Shown: positions 9,958-18,765 of the stretch, one piece after another
Layout of the letters: each line of letters begins with the position of its first letter
Numbering within the stretch: position 1 is the stretch's first letter
Origin: Saccharospirillum sp.
GTDB lineage: Bacteria; Pseudomonadota; Gammaproteobacteria; Pseudomonadales; Natronospirillaceae
Direction: 5' to 3'
Length of the DNA: 64,000 nucleotides
Assembly (NCBI GenBank): GCA_018402545.1
Contig: JAGYIL010000001.1
Location: 2,542,001 to 2,606,000, forward strand
Translations under genes and position numbers: made by a program
Notes under the pieces: model-generated
The model's database searches: none
What the model was told of the DNA's origin: nothing
What the model saw: only the letters and a program-made list of their open reading frames with translations

Positions 9958-10206
9958 GCCCGCCTTCACTCACTTTTTCCCGCACAGCATGGAATAGCCG
10001 GGGGGATTCCAGTATTGTCAGGCACTATACGAGTTGTTTGGCACTGCAACGCCTCAAAAACAACATTGGGCATGAGCTACACTGGCACCAGCTCACAACC
10101 CATGGCGTTGCTTACATGAATGGTTTCACCCGCTGACAGGCTTATTGCTAGCAGCTCGAAGCTAATTACTTCTCACTCAAAATCAACTACACGGAATCCG
10201 ACAGTT

Positions 10207-10728
10207 ATGACAGATCGCCCTTCCTCCCTAGACAAAGCGGACCTGATCGAATGCGGTTACGGACGCATGTTCGGGCCGGGTAATGCCCAGCTGCCGGTCG
10301 ATAACATGCTGATGATGGACCGCATTGCCCTGATCACCGATGAAGGTGGCCAGTACGGCAAAGGCGAAATCATTGCCGAACTCGACATCAACCCGGACCT
10401 CTGGTTCTTCCAGTGCCACTTCCCTGGCGACCCGGTCATGCCCGGCTGCCTGGGCCTGGATGCCATGTGGCAACTGGTCGGCTTCTTCCTTGGCTGGCGC
10501 GGCAATGCTGGCAAAGGCCGTGCCCTGGGCGTTGGCGAACTGACCTTCAAAGGCCAGATCATGCCGGATGCCAAGAAAGTCGTGTACAAGCTGAACATCA
10601 AGCGTGTGATGGAATCCCGCCTGGTTATGGGCATTGCCGATGGCGTGGTTGAATGCGACGGCAAACCCATCTACTTTGCCAAGGACCTGAAAGTCGGTCT
10701 GTTCAAACCTGAACAAATGGGAGCCTGA
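10207..10728 (+). CDS. fabA: 3-hydroxydecanoyl-ACP dehydratase/isomerase FabA
   Basis: [23 protein letters not shown]...[24 protein letters not shown]; start trimmed from the 10120 ORF. Confidence 0.95.
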   Translation: MTDRPSSLDKADLIECGYGRMFGPGNAQLPVDNMLMMDRIALITDEGGQYGKGEIIAELDINPDLWFFQCHFPGDPVMPGCLGLDAMWQLVGFFLGWRGNAGKGRALGVGELTFKGQIMPDAKKVVYKLNIKRVMESRLVMGIADGVVECDGKPIYFAKDLKVGLFKPEQMGA

Positions 10729-10730
10729 TC

Positions 10731-11948
10731 GTGAGAAGAGTCGTAGTTACCGGCCTTGGCATTGTCTCTTGCCTGGGCAACGATGCCGAGACCGTCACCG
10801 AGAGCCTGCGTGAAGGCAAATCGGGCATTCGTTTTAACCAGACATACGCCGATATGGGCATGCGCAGCCACGTCAGCGGCACGCCCGACATCAACCTGGC
10901 TGATCACATTGACCGTAAAGCCATCCGTTTTATGGGCAAGGCAGCGGGCTATGCCTACATTTCCATGGATCAGGCGATCAAAGATTCAGGCCTGGCGCCC
11001 GAGCAGGTCTCGAACATCCGCACCGGCCTGATCGCCGGTTCTGGCGGTGCCGATTCCGACAGCCAGACCGAAGCAGCCGATATTCTGCGCGAAAAAGGCC
11101 TGAAGCGTGTTGGCCCTTACCGCGTGACCCAGACCATGGGTTCTACGGTATCGGCCTGCCTGGCTACCCCGTTCCAGATCAAGGGTGTGAACTATTCGAT
11201 CACCTCGGCCTGCTCTACCAGTGCTCACTGCATTGGCAACGCGGCAGAACTGATTCAGCTTGGTAAACAAGACATCGTTTTCGCCGGTGGCGGCGAAGCC
11301 GAGCACTGGACCATGAGCTGTCTGTTCGACGCCATGGGTGCCCTCTCAACCCAGTACAACGATGAACCGGAACGCGCCAGCCGCGCTTACGACGCCAACC
11401 GCGATGGCTTCGTCATCGCCGGTGGCGGTGGCATGCTGGTACTGGAAGAGCTGGAACACGCCAAAGCCCGCGGTGCCAAAATATACGCGGAAGTCGTCGG
11501 CTACGGCGCCACCAGCGATGGCTACAACATGGTCGCACCGAGTGGCGAAGGCGCAGTGCGCTGCATGCAGATGGCGATGAGCACGGTCGAAGGCGACATC
11601 GATTACATCAACGCCCACGGTACTTCAACACCAGCCGGTGACGTTACTGAGCTGAAAGCCGTGCGCACCGTCTTCGGCGACAAAATGCCGCCCGTGGCGT
11701 CAACCAAGTCACTCTCCGGTCACAGCCTCGGCGCTGCCGGCGTGCAGGAAGCGATCTACTCCCTGCTGATGATGCAAAACAACTTCATCGCCGCCAGCAA
11801 AAACGTTGAAAATCTCGATCCGGAAGCCGGCGACGCCAATGTTGTAACCGAACGCAAAGACAACGTGACTCTAAACCGAGTCATGTCTAACAGCTTCGGT
11901 TTCGGTGGTACCAACGCGACTCTGGTAATGCAGCGGTATCAGGGCTAG
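10731..11948 (+). CDS. fabB: Beta-ketoacyl-ACP synthase I FabB
   Basis: 405 aa, GTG start; [37 protein letters not shown] motifs; 2 nt after fabA. Confidence 0.96.
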   Translation: MRRVVVTGLGIVSCLGNDAETVTESLREGKSGIRFNQTYADMGMRSHVSGTPDINLADHIDRKAIRFMGKAAGYAYISMDQAIKDSGLAPEQVSNIRTGLIAGSGGADSDSQTEAADILREKGLKRVGPYRVTQTMGSTVSACLATPFQIKGVNYSITSACSTSAHCIGNAAELIQLGKQDIVFAGGGEAEHWTMSCLFDAMGALSTQYNDEPERASRAYDANRDGFVIAGGGGMLVLEELEHAKARGAKIYAEVVGYGATSDGYNMVAPSGEGAVRCMQMAMSTVEGDIDYINAHGTSTPAGDVTELKAVRTVFGDKMPPVASTKSLSGHSLGAAGVQEAIYSLLMMQNNFIAASKNVENLDPEAGDANVVTERKDNVTLNRVMSNSFGFGGTNATLVMQRYQG

Positions 11949-11966
11949 TTTGGTTGCCGGGAAATC

Positions 11967-12079
11967 GTGCGGGCCACCGGGTTAACCTGTACAGGGTCGG
12001 CGTAAACCCGTCCATGGGGCCTAGACCGCAGCTTCCTTGCTGCGGACTACCCCGGACAGGTTAACCCGGCAGCCCGCAC
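11967..12079. repeat. Palindromic element family A, copy A2 (inverted relative to A1)
   Basis: GTGCGGGCCACCGGGTTAACCTGT / ACAGGTTAACCCGGCAGCCCGCAC arms (22/24 paired); core CGGCGTAAACCCGTCCATGGGGCCTAGACCGCAGC...GCTGCGGACTACCCC. Confidence 0.85.
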
Positions 12080-12140
12080 TTGGTCCGTCGCAAACTAAAA
12101 ACTAGAGAAGTCGGCAAGTAAAATCTAGGCGACAACCTCC

Positions 12141-12899
12141 TCACTGCATACGTGTAGACTCCCTCATGAAATCACCAACATCACTATGAATTATTTTCCA
12201 ATCATAAAATTCAACATCATATACTGTCATGGAATACAGGACTCTAAATTCAGGAAAAATCCCCTTAATGTTACACACAGACAATTCATTGTAGCAAACA
12301 ACAAAATAAGCCGAGCCGTCTCTAGGAGTGTAGAGAGATACAGGCTTTCCAGAAGATAAAGATTGATACTCTTGATAATCCCCCCTATCCCTCAAAAACT
12401 CTCCATCACGTATATACCTACTTTTAAGGCTGCTTATCATCTCTATCGTTGGCCCAAATGAAAAAGCGACTCTCGCCTTAACCAGACCACCATCTTCTAC
12501 TGCATGATAATCACTATCTATCACTTCTATGGGAGGTATAAAGCCAGGCATAAACATTTCTAACTCGACACTTTTTTTTGAGCGTTCTCTCCTATTTAAG
12601 TAAGAGGCTATATCCATTTCCCTAGAATACAAACAATCCTCAGAATGACTGAAAGTCACCTTAAAATCTTGAAAGATTATGTCCTGATTTATAATACTGC
12701 CATCCAAACATCCTATTTCCTCAGAATATACCGGCTCACTAACCAAAGCTAAAAAAGCAACAAAACTGGAAAAAAAACCTTTTAAATTAAGCAAGCACCT
12801 ATAATTGGAAGTGTTCGCATGAGGTCGATAGGTAAATATCAAATTACTCGCTTCAAAGTTGGCTCGGATCTGAACGTGCGTAAAAAGATAATCCGGCAT
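12141..12899 (-). CDS. Secreted hypothetical protein, 4-Cys, paralog of 12922..13545 product
   Basis: Hydrophobic leader (LLNLKGFFSSFVAFLALVSEPVYS) then CLDGSI...DCLYSRE...VVCYNELSVC...FYDWKIIHSDVGDFM; true start may be an internal TTG near 12794. Confidence 0.6.
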   Translation of the reverse strand: MPDYLFTHVQIRANFEASNLIFTYRPHANTSNYRCLLNLKGFFSSFVAFLALVSEPVYSEEIGCLDGSIINQDIIFQDFKVTFSHSEDCLYSREMDIASYLNRRERSKKSVELEMFMPGFIPPIEVIDSDYHAVEDGGLVKARVAFSFGPTIEMISSLKSRYIRDGEFLRDRGDYQEYQSLSSGKPVSLYTPRDGSAYFVVCYNELSVCNIKGIFPEFRVLYSMTVYDVEFYDWKIIHSDVGDFMRESTRMQ

Positions 12900-12921
12900 T
12901 CCATTCTCCCTAAAATTTTAT

Positions 12922-13545
12922 CTATTCAATCAAAATATTTTCCACGAATCTTTCGACTTTAGAATATAGTAGCATCCAGTCAAAACTCTTTGGATCCTCA
13001 ACTTCTGAAACCAAGTACCCATACTGAATATTGCTATCAGAGACAAAAACATGAAAAGTACAATAAATCGTTACTCCTCGTTGCATAGCACAATCCACAT
13101 AGAAAGACGCATTATTAGCTGGCAACAATCGAGTTCTACCATTTTCGTACTCTGCTACCTTATATTTATAACCATTAACAGTCACCTCCGAAATATTTTC
13201 AGTACTTCTTTCCAAAAGAAGTGGCTCAGTTACACTCCGAAAGCTGTTACTTTCCAAGCTGTATAAAGTCAACCCTCTAGCATTCAGACCGCTACCAAAA
13301 ATATGCTGTTGCATTTCCTTACCTTGAAAAAGTGCAACTATTGGCACGTCTAGGACTACAGAACCTACTCCAATCCGTCGGCTAAAACATAATTCGTTTA
13401 TTAGAATAGAATATGCATAAACCTCTTCGCGCATGATGCTATATTCTTTAAGGTTTCCATCAAGACAAGATTCTGCACTCCCCAATGCTTCATTGGTAGA
13501 TAAAGTTACACATATCAATACAAGATAAAATATAGAATTCTTCAT
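12922..13545 (-). CDS. Secreted hypothetical protein, 4-Cys, paralog of 12141..12899 product
   Basis: Signal peptide MKNSIFYLVLICVTLSTNEALG; CLDGNL...ELCFSRR...DCAMQRGVTIYC...FDWMLLYSKVERFV. Confidence 0.65.
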   Translation of the reverse strand: MKNSIFYLVLICVTLSTNEALGSAESCLDGNLKEYSIMREEVYAYSILINELCFSRRIGVGSVVLDVPIVALFQGKEMQQHIFGSGLNARGLTLYSLESNSFRSVTEPLLLERSTENISEVTVNGYKYKVAEYENGRTRLLPANNASFYVDCAMQRGVTIYCTFHVFVSDSNIQYGYLVSEVEDPKSFDWMLLYSKVERFVENILIE

Positions 13546-13627
13546 TTCACATCCCTGACTTTCTTAGTATTCACCGAGGTATCGCTAGCTGAGTATCTAC
13601 TTGGAAAAAAATGCATTCCCGAACACT

Positions 13628-13765
13628 TTACCTATATCTATTCACCGTCCCTACTACCGCTACAGCATCAACTTCAGATATCATTCCAATAACAACAGTT
13701 GCAAAGTAAATAACAGAGATCCCTGCTGCAAATTTACCTAAAAATAATATCATGCGACCTTGCAT
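13628..13765 (-). CDS. Small membrane protein ORF, 45 aa (not in supplied ORF track)
   Basis: ATG..TAA read on minus strand: MQGRMILFLGKFAAGISVIYFATVVIGMISEVDAVAVVGTVNRYR; AGGGAAG upstream; one hydrophobic segment. Confidence 0.4.
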   Translation of the reverse strand: MQGRMILFLGKFAAGISVIYFATVVIGMISEVDAVAVVGTVNRYR

Positions 13766-14016
13766 CCATTTTCTTCCCTAGTGTATTTATCAAAAACTAA
13801 CTTTCGCTCAAGGCCTCATTACCCATGCGTCATTTGACCATGATAGAACTGTCGAAAATTTATAGTTAAAAACTAGACACAAGCAACTATCGCTTACTTT
13901 TGCGATCGACATCTCAAAAAATGTAATAGCAAAACTATCAGACCCTGAAGCTTAGATTCAACAACCAATAATTCGGTCTATTTTGGAAACCAATTACCCA
14001 AAGTCTCAATACAACT

Positions 14017-14045
14017 AAGGCCATACACAAGTATATGGCCTTTTA
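14017..14045. terminator. Hairpin downstream of galU
   Basis: AAGGCCATACACAAGTATATGGCCTTTT. Confidence 0.5.
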
Positions 14046-14104
14046 ATCTCAAACATGGTGCCAGGATTCAGTGCAACTCCATACTGCAACACCGAACATT
14101 ACAC

Positions 14105-14947
14105 TCAGTTCAAATTACCCTTTTTATACAACTCTCCAAAGCAATAATTCGTCGCTTCAACAAAGCCTTCAACCGAGCCACAGTCAAACCGGGTACCTTT
14201 GAACCGGTAGGCCATCACAACGCCATCCTGTGCCTGAGTCATCAATGCGTCGGTCAACTGAATTTCATTATTCTTGCCCGGGGGTGTGTCACGCAGAATG
14301 TCGAAAATATCCGGCGTTAAAATGTAGCGACCGATGACGGCCAGGTTACTGGGGGCGTCTTCTTTCTTCGGTTTTTCGACCATGCTTTTCACGCGGTAGA
14401 GACCGTCTTTCATCTCTTCGCCTTCAATAACACCGTATTTGTGAATCTCGTCTTCCGGTACTTCCATCACCGCGACGATGGAGCAGCGGAATTGTTTGAA
14501 TACCTTGACCATTTGCGCCATGACGTTGTCGCCATCGGCATCCGGAATGCACAGGTCATCAGCAAGTACAACGCCGAAGGGTTCGCTGCCGATCAGGGTT
14601 TCGCCGGCCAGGATGGCGTGGCCGAGGCCTTTCATTTCTTTCTGGCGGGTAAAAGAGAAGACGCCTTCATGCATGACGTGACGAATGGAGGTCAGATACT
14701 TTTCCTTGTCGGAGCCGTTGATCTGGTGTTCCAGCTCGTAGGAAATATCGAAGTGGTCGGCAATGGCGCGTTTGCCGCGGCCAGTTACAAAGCCAATTTC
14801 AAACAAGCCGGCTTCAATGGACTCTTCCACCCCGTATTGCACCAGGGGTTTGTTGACGATGGGCAGCATTTCTTTGGGGAGGGCTTTGGTGGCAGGTAGA
14901 AACCGGGTGCCATAGCCACCCACGGGAAACAAACATTTGCGGATCAT
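14105..14947 (-). CDS. galU: UTP-glucose-1-phosphate uridylyltransferase GalU
   Basis: KCLFPVGGYGTRFLPATKALPKEMLPIVNKPLVQYGVEE. Confidence 0.95.
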   Translation of the reverse strand: MIRKCLFPVGGYGTRFLPATKALPKEMLPIVNKPLVQYGVEESIEAGLFEIGFVTGRGKRAIADHFDISYELEHQINGSDKEKYLTSIRHVMHEGVFSFTRQKEMKGLGHAILAGETLIGSEPFGVVLADDLCIPDADGDNVMAQMVKVFKQFRCSIVAVMEVPEDEIHKYGVIEGEEMKDGLYRVKSMVEKPKKEDAPSNLAVIGRYILTPDIFDILRDTPPGKNNEIQLTDALMTQAQDGVVMAYRFKGTRFDCGSVEGFVEATNYCFGELYKKGNLN

Positions 14948-15280
14948 GTTACGTCCTCTTCCAGTGTGTTTAGCGCCACTGAGCTGACCGGTTCGGCTTG
15001 GTCTGGCTCAGCGAGTCTGTGTTCAGTCTTGCAATTCCCTGACCAGTAACATTTTTGGCGCGACCTTTGCGATGCAAAACAACAAGGTCACCTTCCCTAC
15101 AGCCCTTGTCGGGCGGGAGCGGTGCCCGGGTCAGCCAAAAGGAACGGCCAGCCCCTAAATCGGTCATCATTCTGCACCAAAATGGCCGGTAGCACCAATG
15201 CGGTGCACGCCGGCTCAAGCCGTGCCAAACTCAAGCCGAATTGTGACGCAAAAGTATAACCGTGAACAAGAGGACGCATT

Positions 15281-17026
15281 ATGACAAGCCAGGACGGTTC
15301 ACTGGACCGGTTGAAAATCTCAGCCCATACCCGGCTGGCCCGGTTGTATGGCGCCCACCGTGCGGAAGCGATTACCGACCAGTTGATGGGTCTGGTGCAG
15401 CGCTATCAGCCTGTCATCTACCATCACACCCGGGACCCGGGGCTGGATGAGACCGACACCCTACTGATTACCTACGGGGATGCCATTCGCCAGCGTGAAG
15501 AACCGGGGCTGATGCAGCTGGAGCGGTTTCTGGAAGATTTCTACCCCGACCTGATCACCAATATTCATCTACTGCCCTTTTACCCCTACAGCTCCGACGA
15601 CGGCTTTTCGGTCATCGATTTCAAGCAGGTTCGCCCCAGTGTTGGCCAATGGGACCACATTGATGCCCTGGCCCGCCGCTTCGGCATCATGTTCGATCTG
15701 GTTCTGAACCATTGCTCGCGCGAAAACCTCTGGTTCATCGAGTACATTCAGAATCAGGAACCCGGCTGCAATTACTTTATCGAGATGGACCCGCAGACCG
15801 ATGTCTCCGAGGTGGTAAGGCCACGTTCCAGCCCCTTGCTGGCTCCCATCCATACGCATAGGGGCACGCGTCATGTCTGGGCGACGTTCAGTGAAGACCA
15901 GATCGATCTGAACTACAGCAACCCCGATGTGTTGCTGGCGATGATGGATATTTTTCTATTCTACCTGTCAAAGGGCGCACGGCTGGTGCGACTCGATGCG
16001 GTGGCGTTTCTGTGGAAGGAACTCGGCACCTCCTGCATTCACCTGCCGCAGACCCACGAAGTGGTCAAACTCATGCGGGATCTGGTCGACGCTATTGCTC
16101 CCTGGGTGGAACTGGTCACTGAAACCAATGTGCCCCACCAGGAAAACCTGTCGTACTTTGGCCAGGGCGACGAAGCCGCCATGGTCTACCAGTTCGCCCT
16201 GCCCCCACTGATCCTCTACACCCTGAACCGGGGCAATGCCGACCTACTGACTAACTGGGCGCTGACACTGGCCCCGCCACCGGAGGGCGGTACCTATCTG
16301 AATTTCACCGCCAGCCACGATGGCGTAGGACTGCGCGCACTGGAGGGCATTCTGCCACCCTACGAAATTCAGAGCCTGCTCGACTGCATGCACCAGTTCG
16401 GTGGCTACGTCAGCATGAAAGCCAACCCGCGCGGGCCGGACAGCCCCTACGAAATCAACATCAGCTATTTCGACGCGCTCAAGGGCACCCGCACCGGCCC
16501 GGATCAATGGCAGATCGAACGCTTCCTCTGCTCCCAGACGCTGATGATGACGCTTCAGGGTGTGCCGGCTTTTTATCTGCAATCACTGATCGCCACGCCC
16601 AATGACATTGCCGGGGTTGAACGCACCGGCCGACTGCGTTCCATCAATCGCAAGATCTGGGATTGGGGACCGCTTGCCGAAGCCATGAAAGATGCAAGGC
16701 ACCCTTCCCATCTGGTCAGCCAGGAGCTGGCGCACCGGCTTCGTCTGCGTAAAGGCAGCAAGGCTTTCCACCCGGCCAGCCGCCAGCGGGTACAGGATCT
16801 GGGCTCAAATCTGTTCGTGGTGATACGCGACAGCGAACAACAGCGGGTTTACGGCGTCTTCAACGTCACTTCAGTCACCCAAACGCTGGCACTGATGCGA
16901 CTGGTACCAAAAAACGAGGATCACCAATACCGAGATCTGATCAGCGAAGCGGTTTACAGCGAAGAAGATGATTTGGTACTGCAGCCCTACCAGTGCCTTT
17001 GGCTAGTTGCCGCCGACAAACCGTAA
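15281..17026 (+). CDS. GH13_18 sucrose phosphorylase-family enzyme (possibly glucosylglycerate phosphorylase type)
   Basis: 581 aa; HLLPFYPYSSDDGFSVIDF, FDLVLNHCS, ARLVRLDAVAFLWKELGTSC, VTETNVPHQENLSYFG, FTASHDGVG. Confidence 0.8.
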   Translation: MTSQDGSLDRLKISAHTRLARLYGAHRAEAITDQLMGLVQRYQPVIYHHTRDPGLDETDTLLITYGDAIRQREEPGLMQLERFLEDFYPDLITNIHLLPFYPYSSDDGFSVIDFKQVRPSVGQWDHIDALARRFGIMFDLVLNHCSRENLWFIEYIQNQEPGCNYFIEMDPQTDVSEVVRPRSSPLLAPIHTHRGTRHVWATFSEDQIDLNYSNPDVLLAMMDIFLFYLSKGARLVRLDAVAFLWKELGTSCIHLPQTHEVVKLMRDLVDAIAPWVELVTETNVPHQENLSYFGQGDEAAMVYQFALPPLILYTLNRGNADLLTNWALTLAPPPEGGTYLNFTASHDGVGLRALEGILPPYEIQSLLDCMHQFGGYVSMKANPRGPDSPYEINISYFDALKGTRTGPDQWQIERFLCSQTLMMTLQGVPAFYLQSLIATPNDIAGVERTGRLRSINRKIWDWGPLAEAMKDARHPSHLVSQELAHRLRLRKGSKAFHPASRQRVQDLGSNLFVVIRDSEQQRVYGVFNVTSVTQTLALMRLVPKNEDHQYRDLISEAVYSEEDDLVLQPYQCLWLVAADKP

Positions 17027-17027
17027 A

Positions 17028-17060
17028 AAAATCCTCGCGCGACGAGGGAGGATTTCGCCG
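17028..17060 (-). terminator. Rho-independent terminator for the LysE gene
   Basis: Minus strand reads GAAATCCTCCCTCGTCGCGCGAGGATTTTTTTAC. Confidence 0.6.
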
Positions 17061-17090
17061 GCGAGGGTTGGGCAACTTGTTTGCCAGGCA

Positions 17091-17696
17091 CTACATCAGG
17101 ATAAAAACCACACACAGGGCAGTCAGAATGCCCAGCGCCATATTGAACATCCGCAGCCGTGCCGGCTCTTCCAGCCAGCGGCGTAACTGGGAGCCAAGTA
17201 CTGCCCAGACGCAACTGCAGGGGTAGGTCATCAGCGCGAACATAAAGGCCACGGTCAGTGCACTCGGCCAATAAGCATCACCCGGTAAACTGAAAGCGGC
17301 TATGCCGGTAATCGCCATGGCCCAGGCTTTGGGGTTCACGACCTGAAACAGGGCCGCATGCCACCAGCGCATCGGGCGAGCCTCGCCGTCGACCCGGGCC
17401 ATGCCGCCCGCCGTGGCAATGTTCCAGGCAAGCCATAGCAGGTATATCGACCCGATGATTTTCAACGCCCAGTGCAGTTGCGGCACGGCTAGCAAAAGCG
17501 CGCCTATGCCACTGGCGACAACTAAGTTAAGAGTCAGAAACCCGATGCAAATCCCGGTAATGTGCGGCATGGTGCGGCGCAAACCAAAGTTCATGCCGGA
17601 GGCTGTTACCATTATCACATTGGGCCCCGGTGTTATCGTTGTACTGAAGGTATAAACCACGATCGGAAGTAAAAACCCGAGGGTTAAAGCGTCCAT
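17091..17696 (-). CDS. LysE family amino-acid exporter
   Basis: TITPGPNVIMVTASGMNFGLRRTMPHITGI. Confidence 0.88.
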   Translation of the reverse strand: MDALTLGFLLPIVVYTFSTTITPGPNVIMVTASGMNFGLRRTMPHITGICIGFLTLNLVVASGIGALLLAVPQLHWALKIIGSIYLLWLAWNIATAGGMARVDGEARPMRWWHAALFQVVNPKAWAMAITGIAAFSLPGDAYWPSALTVAFMFALMTYPCSCVWAVLGSQLRRWLEEPARLRMFNMALGILTALCVVFILM

Positions 17697-17743
17697 TTAG
17701 TCAGGCCTCTCAGGCTGCAACCGCAGCCCCGGTTTAAGAAGGG

Positions 17744-18457
17744 TCAGTCGACCAGTTCGATATTGATCCGTTTATTTTGCTTGCCTTTGCTTTTGATACT
17801 GGGAATTCGCACCTGCCCAATTTCAGCAATATTATTCACATGAGTGCCACCGCAGGGCTGATAATCGAGCCCTTCAACCCGCACCATTCGAATGGCGCCG
17901 TGACCACGCGGTGGTTGCACGCTCATGGTCCGCACCAGTTCCGGCTGTTCATCCAAAATCGATTCGGGTAACCACTCGGTCGACACCAAAGCACCCTCGG
18001 CAATGGTGGCGTTCAACCGTGCTTCCAATTCGGCTTTATCGAGTGGTTCCGACAAATCAAACTCAGCCCGGCTTAAATCGGTACCCACGTTACCACCGGT
18101 CACCGGGTCTTTGATCAGGTGACACAGCAAATGCAGACAACTGTGCATACGCATATGACGATGGCGGCGTTCCCAGTTCAGGGTGATCGTTACCGCATCG
18201 CCTTCGCTTAGGCCAAGCCCTTCGCACGCGGCTTCATCCAAATAATGTTCAATGACCGACCGGTCCTGACTGTAGCGGGTGTCCACAACAGCAATGCGCT
18301 GGTCACCGACGATCAGTTCACCGCTATCGCCCGGCTGACCACCGCCATGCGGATAAAAAATCGTATCGGCCAACACCAGGCGATTACCCTCTAGGCGAAC
18401 AACCTGAGTATCAAGTTCGGTTTGATAGGCATCCTGATAAAAACGATAAGGGTTCAT
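17744..18457 (-). CDS. Alanyl-tRNA editing protein (AlaX-like)
   Basis: FYPHGGGQPGDSGEL, HMRMHSCLHLLCHL, QPCGGTHVNN; start set at MNPYRFYQDAY. Confidence 0.88.
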   Translation of the reverse strand: MNPYRFYQDAYQTELDTQVVRLEGNRLVLADTIFYPHGGGQPGDSGELIVGDQRIAVVDTRYSQDRSVIEHYLDEAACEGLGLSEGDAVTITLNWERRHRHMRMHSCLHLLCHLIKDPVTGGNVGTDLSRAEFDLSEPLDKAELEARLNATIAEGALVSTEWLPESILDEQPELVRTMSVQPPRGHGAIRMVRVEGLDYQPCGGTHVNNIAEIGQVRIPSIKSKGKQNKRINIELVD

Positions 18458-18467
18458 AAACCTTCCT

Positions 18468-18481
18468 TTGTATCGATACAA
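18468..18481. promoter_or_regulatory. 14-bp perfect palindrome TTGTATCGATACAA upstream of alaX
   Basis: Direct reading of sequence. Confidence 0.4.
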
Positions 18482-18492
18482 TATTCAAAGCT

Positions 18493-18677
18493 CAAGTTTT
18501 CGGAGTTCGTTAGCAAAGGATTAGCACCGGATGCCAGGTAGGGCTATCTAGGGTGGTCCGCAGCAAGGATGCTGCGGTCCAGGCCCCATGGACGGGTTTA
18601 CGCCGACCCTCGATAGCCCTACCTGGTGGCCGGTGCGAGCGACTGGCAACAAAACCAACCGCGAACTCCGAAACTTG
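18493..18677. repeat. Palindromic element family A, copy A3
   Basis: Outer tips CAAGTTTTCGGAGTTCG / CGAACTCCGAAACTTG; arms GCACCGGATGCCAGGTAGGGCTATCTAGGGT / ACCCTCGATAGCCCTACCTGGTGGCCGGTGC; core as A1. Confidence 0.87.
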
Positions 18678-18717
18678 CAACAATGAATCCGTATTTGTGT
18701 TCGACAAAAGCAAACAA

Positions 18718-18749
18718 TTGCAGTGTAATACGACGACAATTCACTGCAA
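18718..18749. promoter_or_regulatory. Inverted repeat TTGCAGTG-N16-CACTGCAA upstream of MocR gene
   Basis: Perfect 8+8 dyad ending 16 bp before the ATG at 18766. Confidence 0.45.
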
Positions 18750-18765
18750 GCAGTTCTTTGTCACC

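Noticed and set aside
18725-18733. TAATACGAC resembling the start of a T7 promoter
   Set aside because: Only the first nine bases match; chance resemblance
18553-18765. N-terminal extension of the MocR ORF
   Set aside because: Translated from repeat A3; the MocR domain begins at the ATG at 18766
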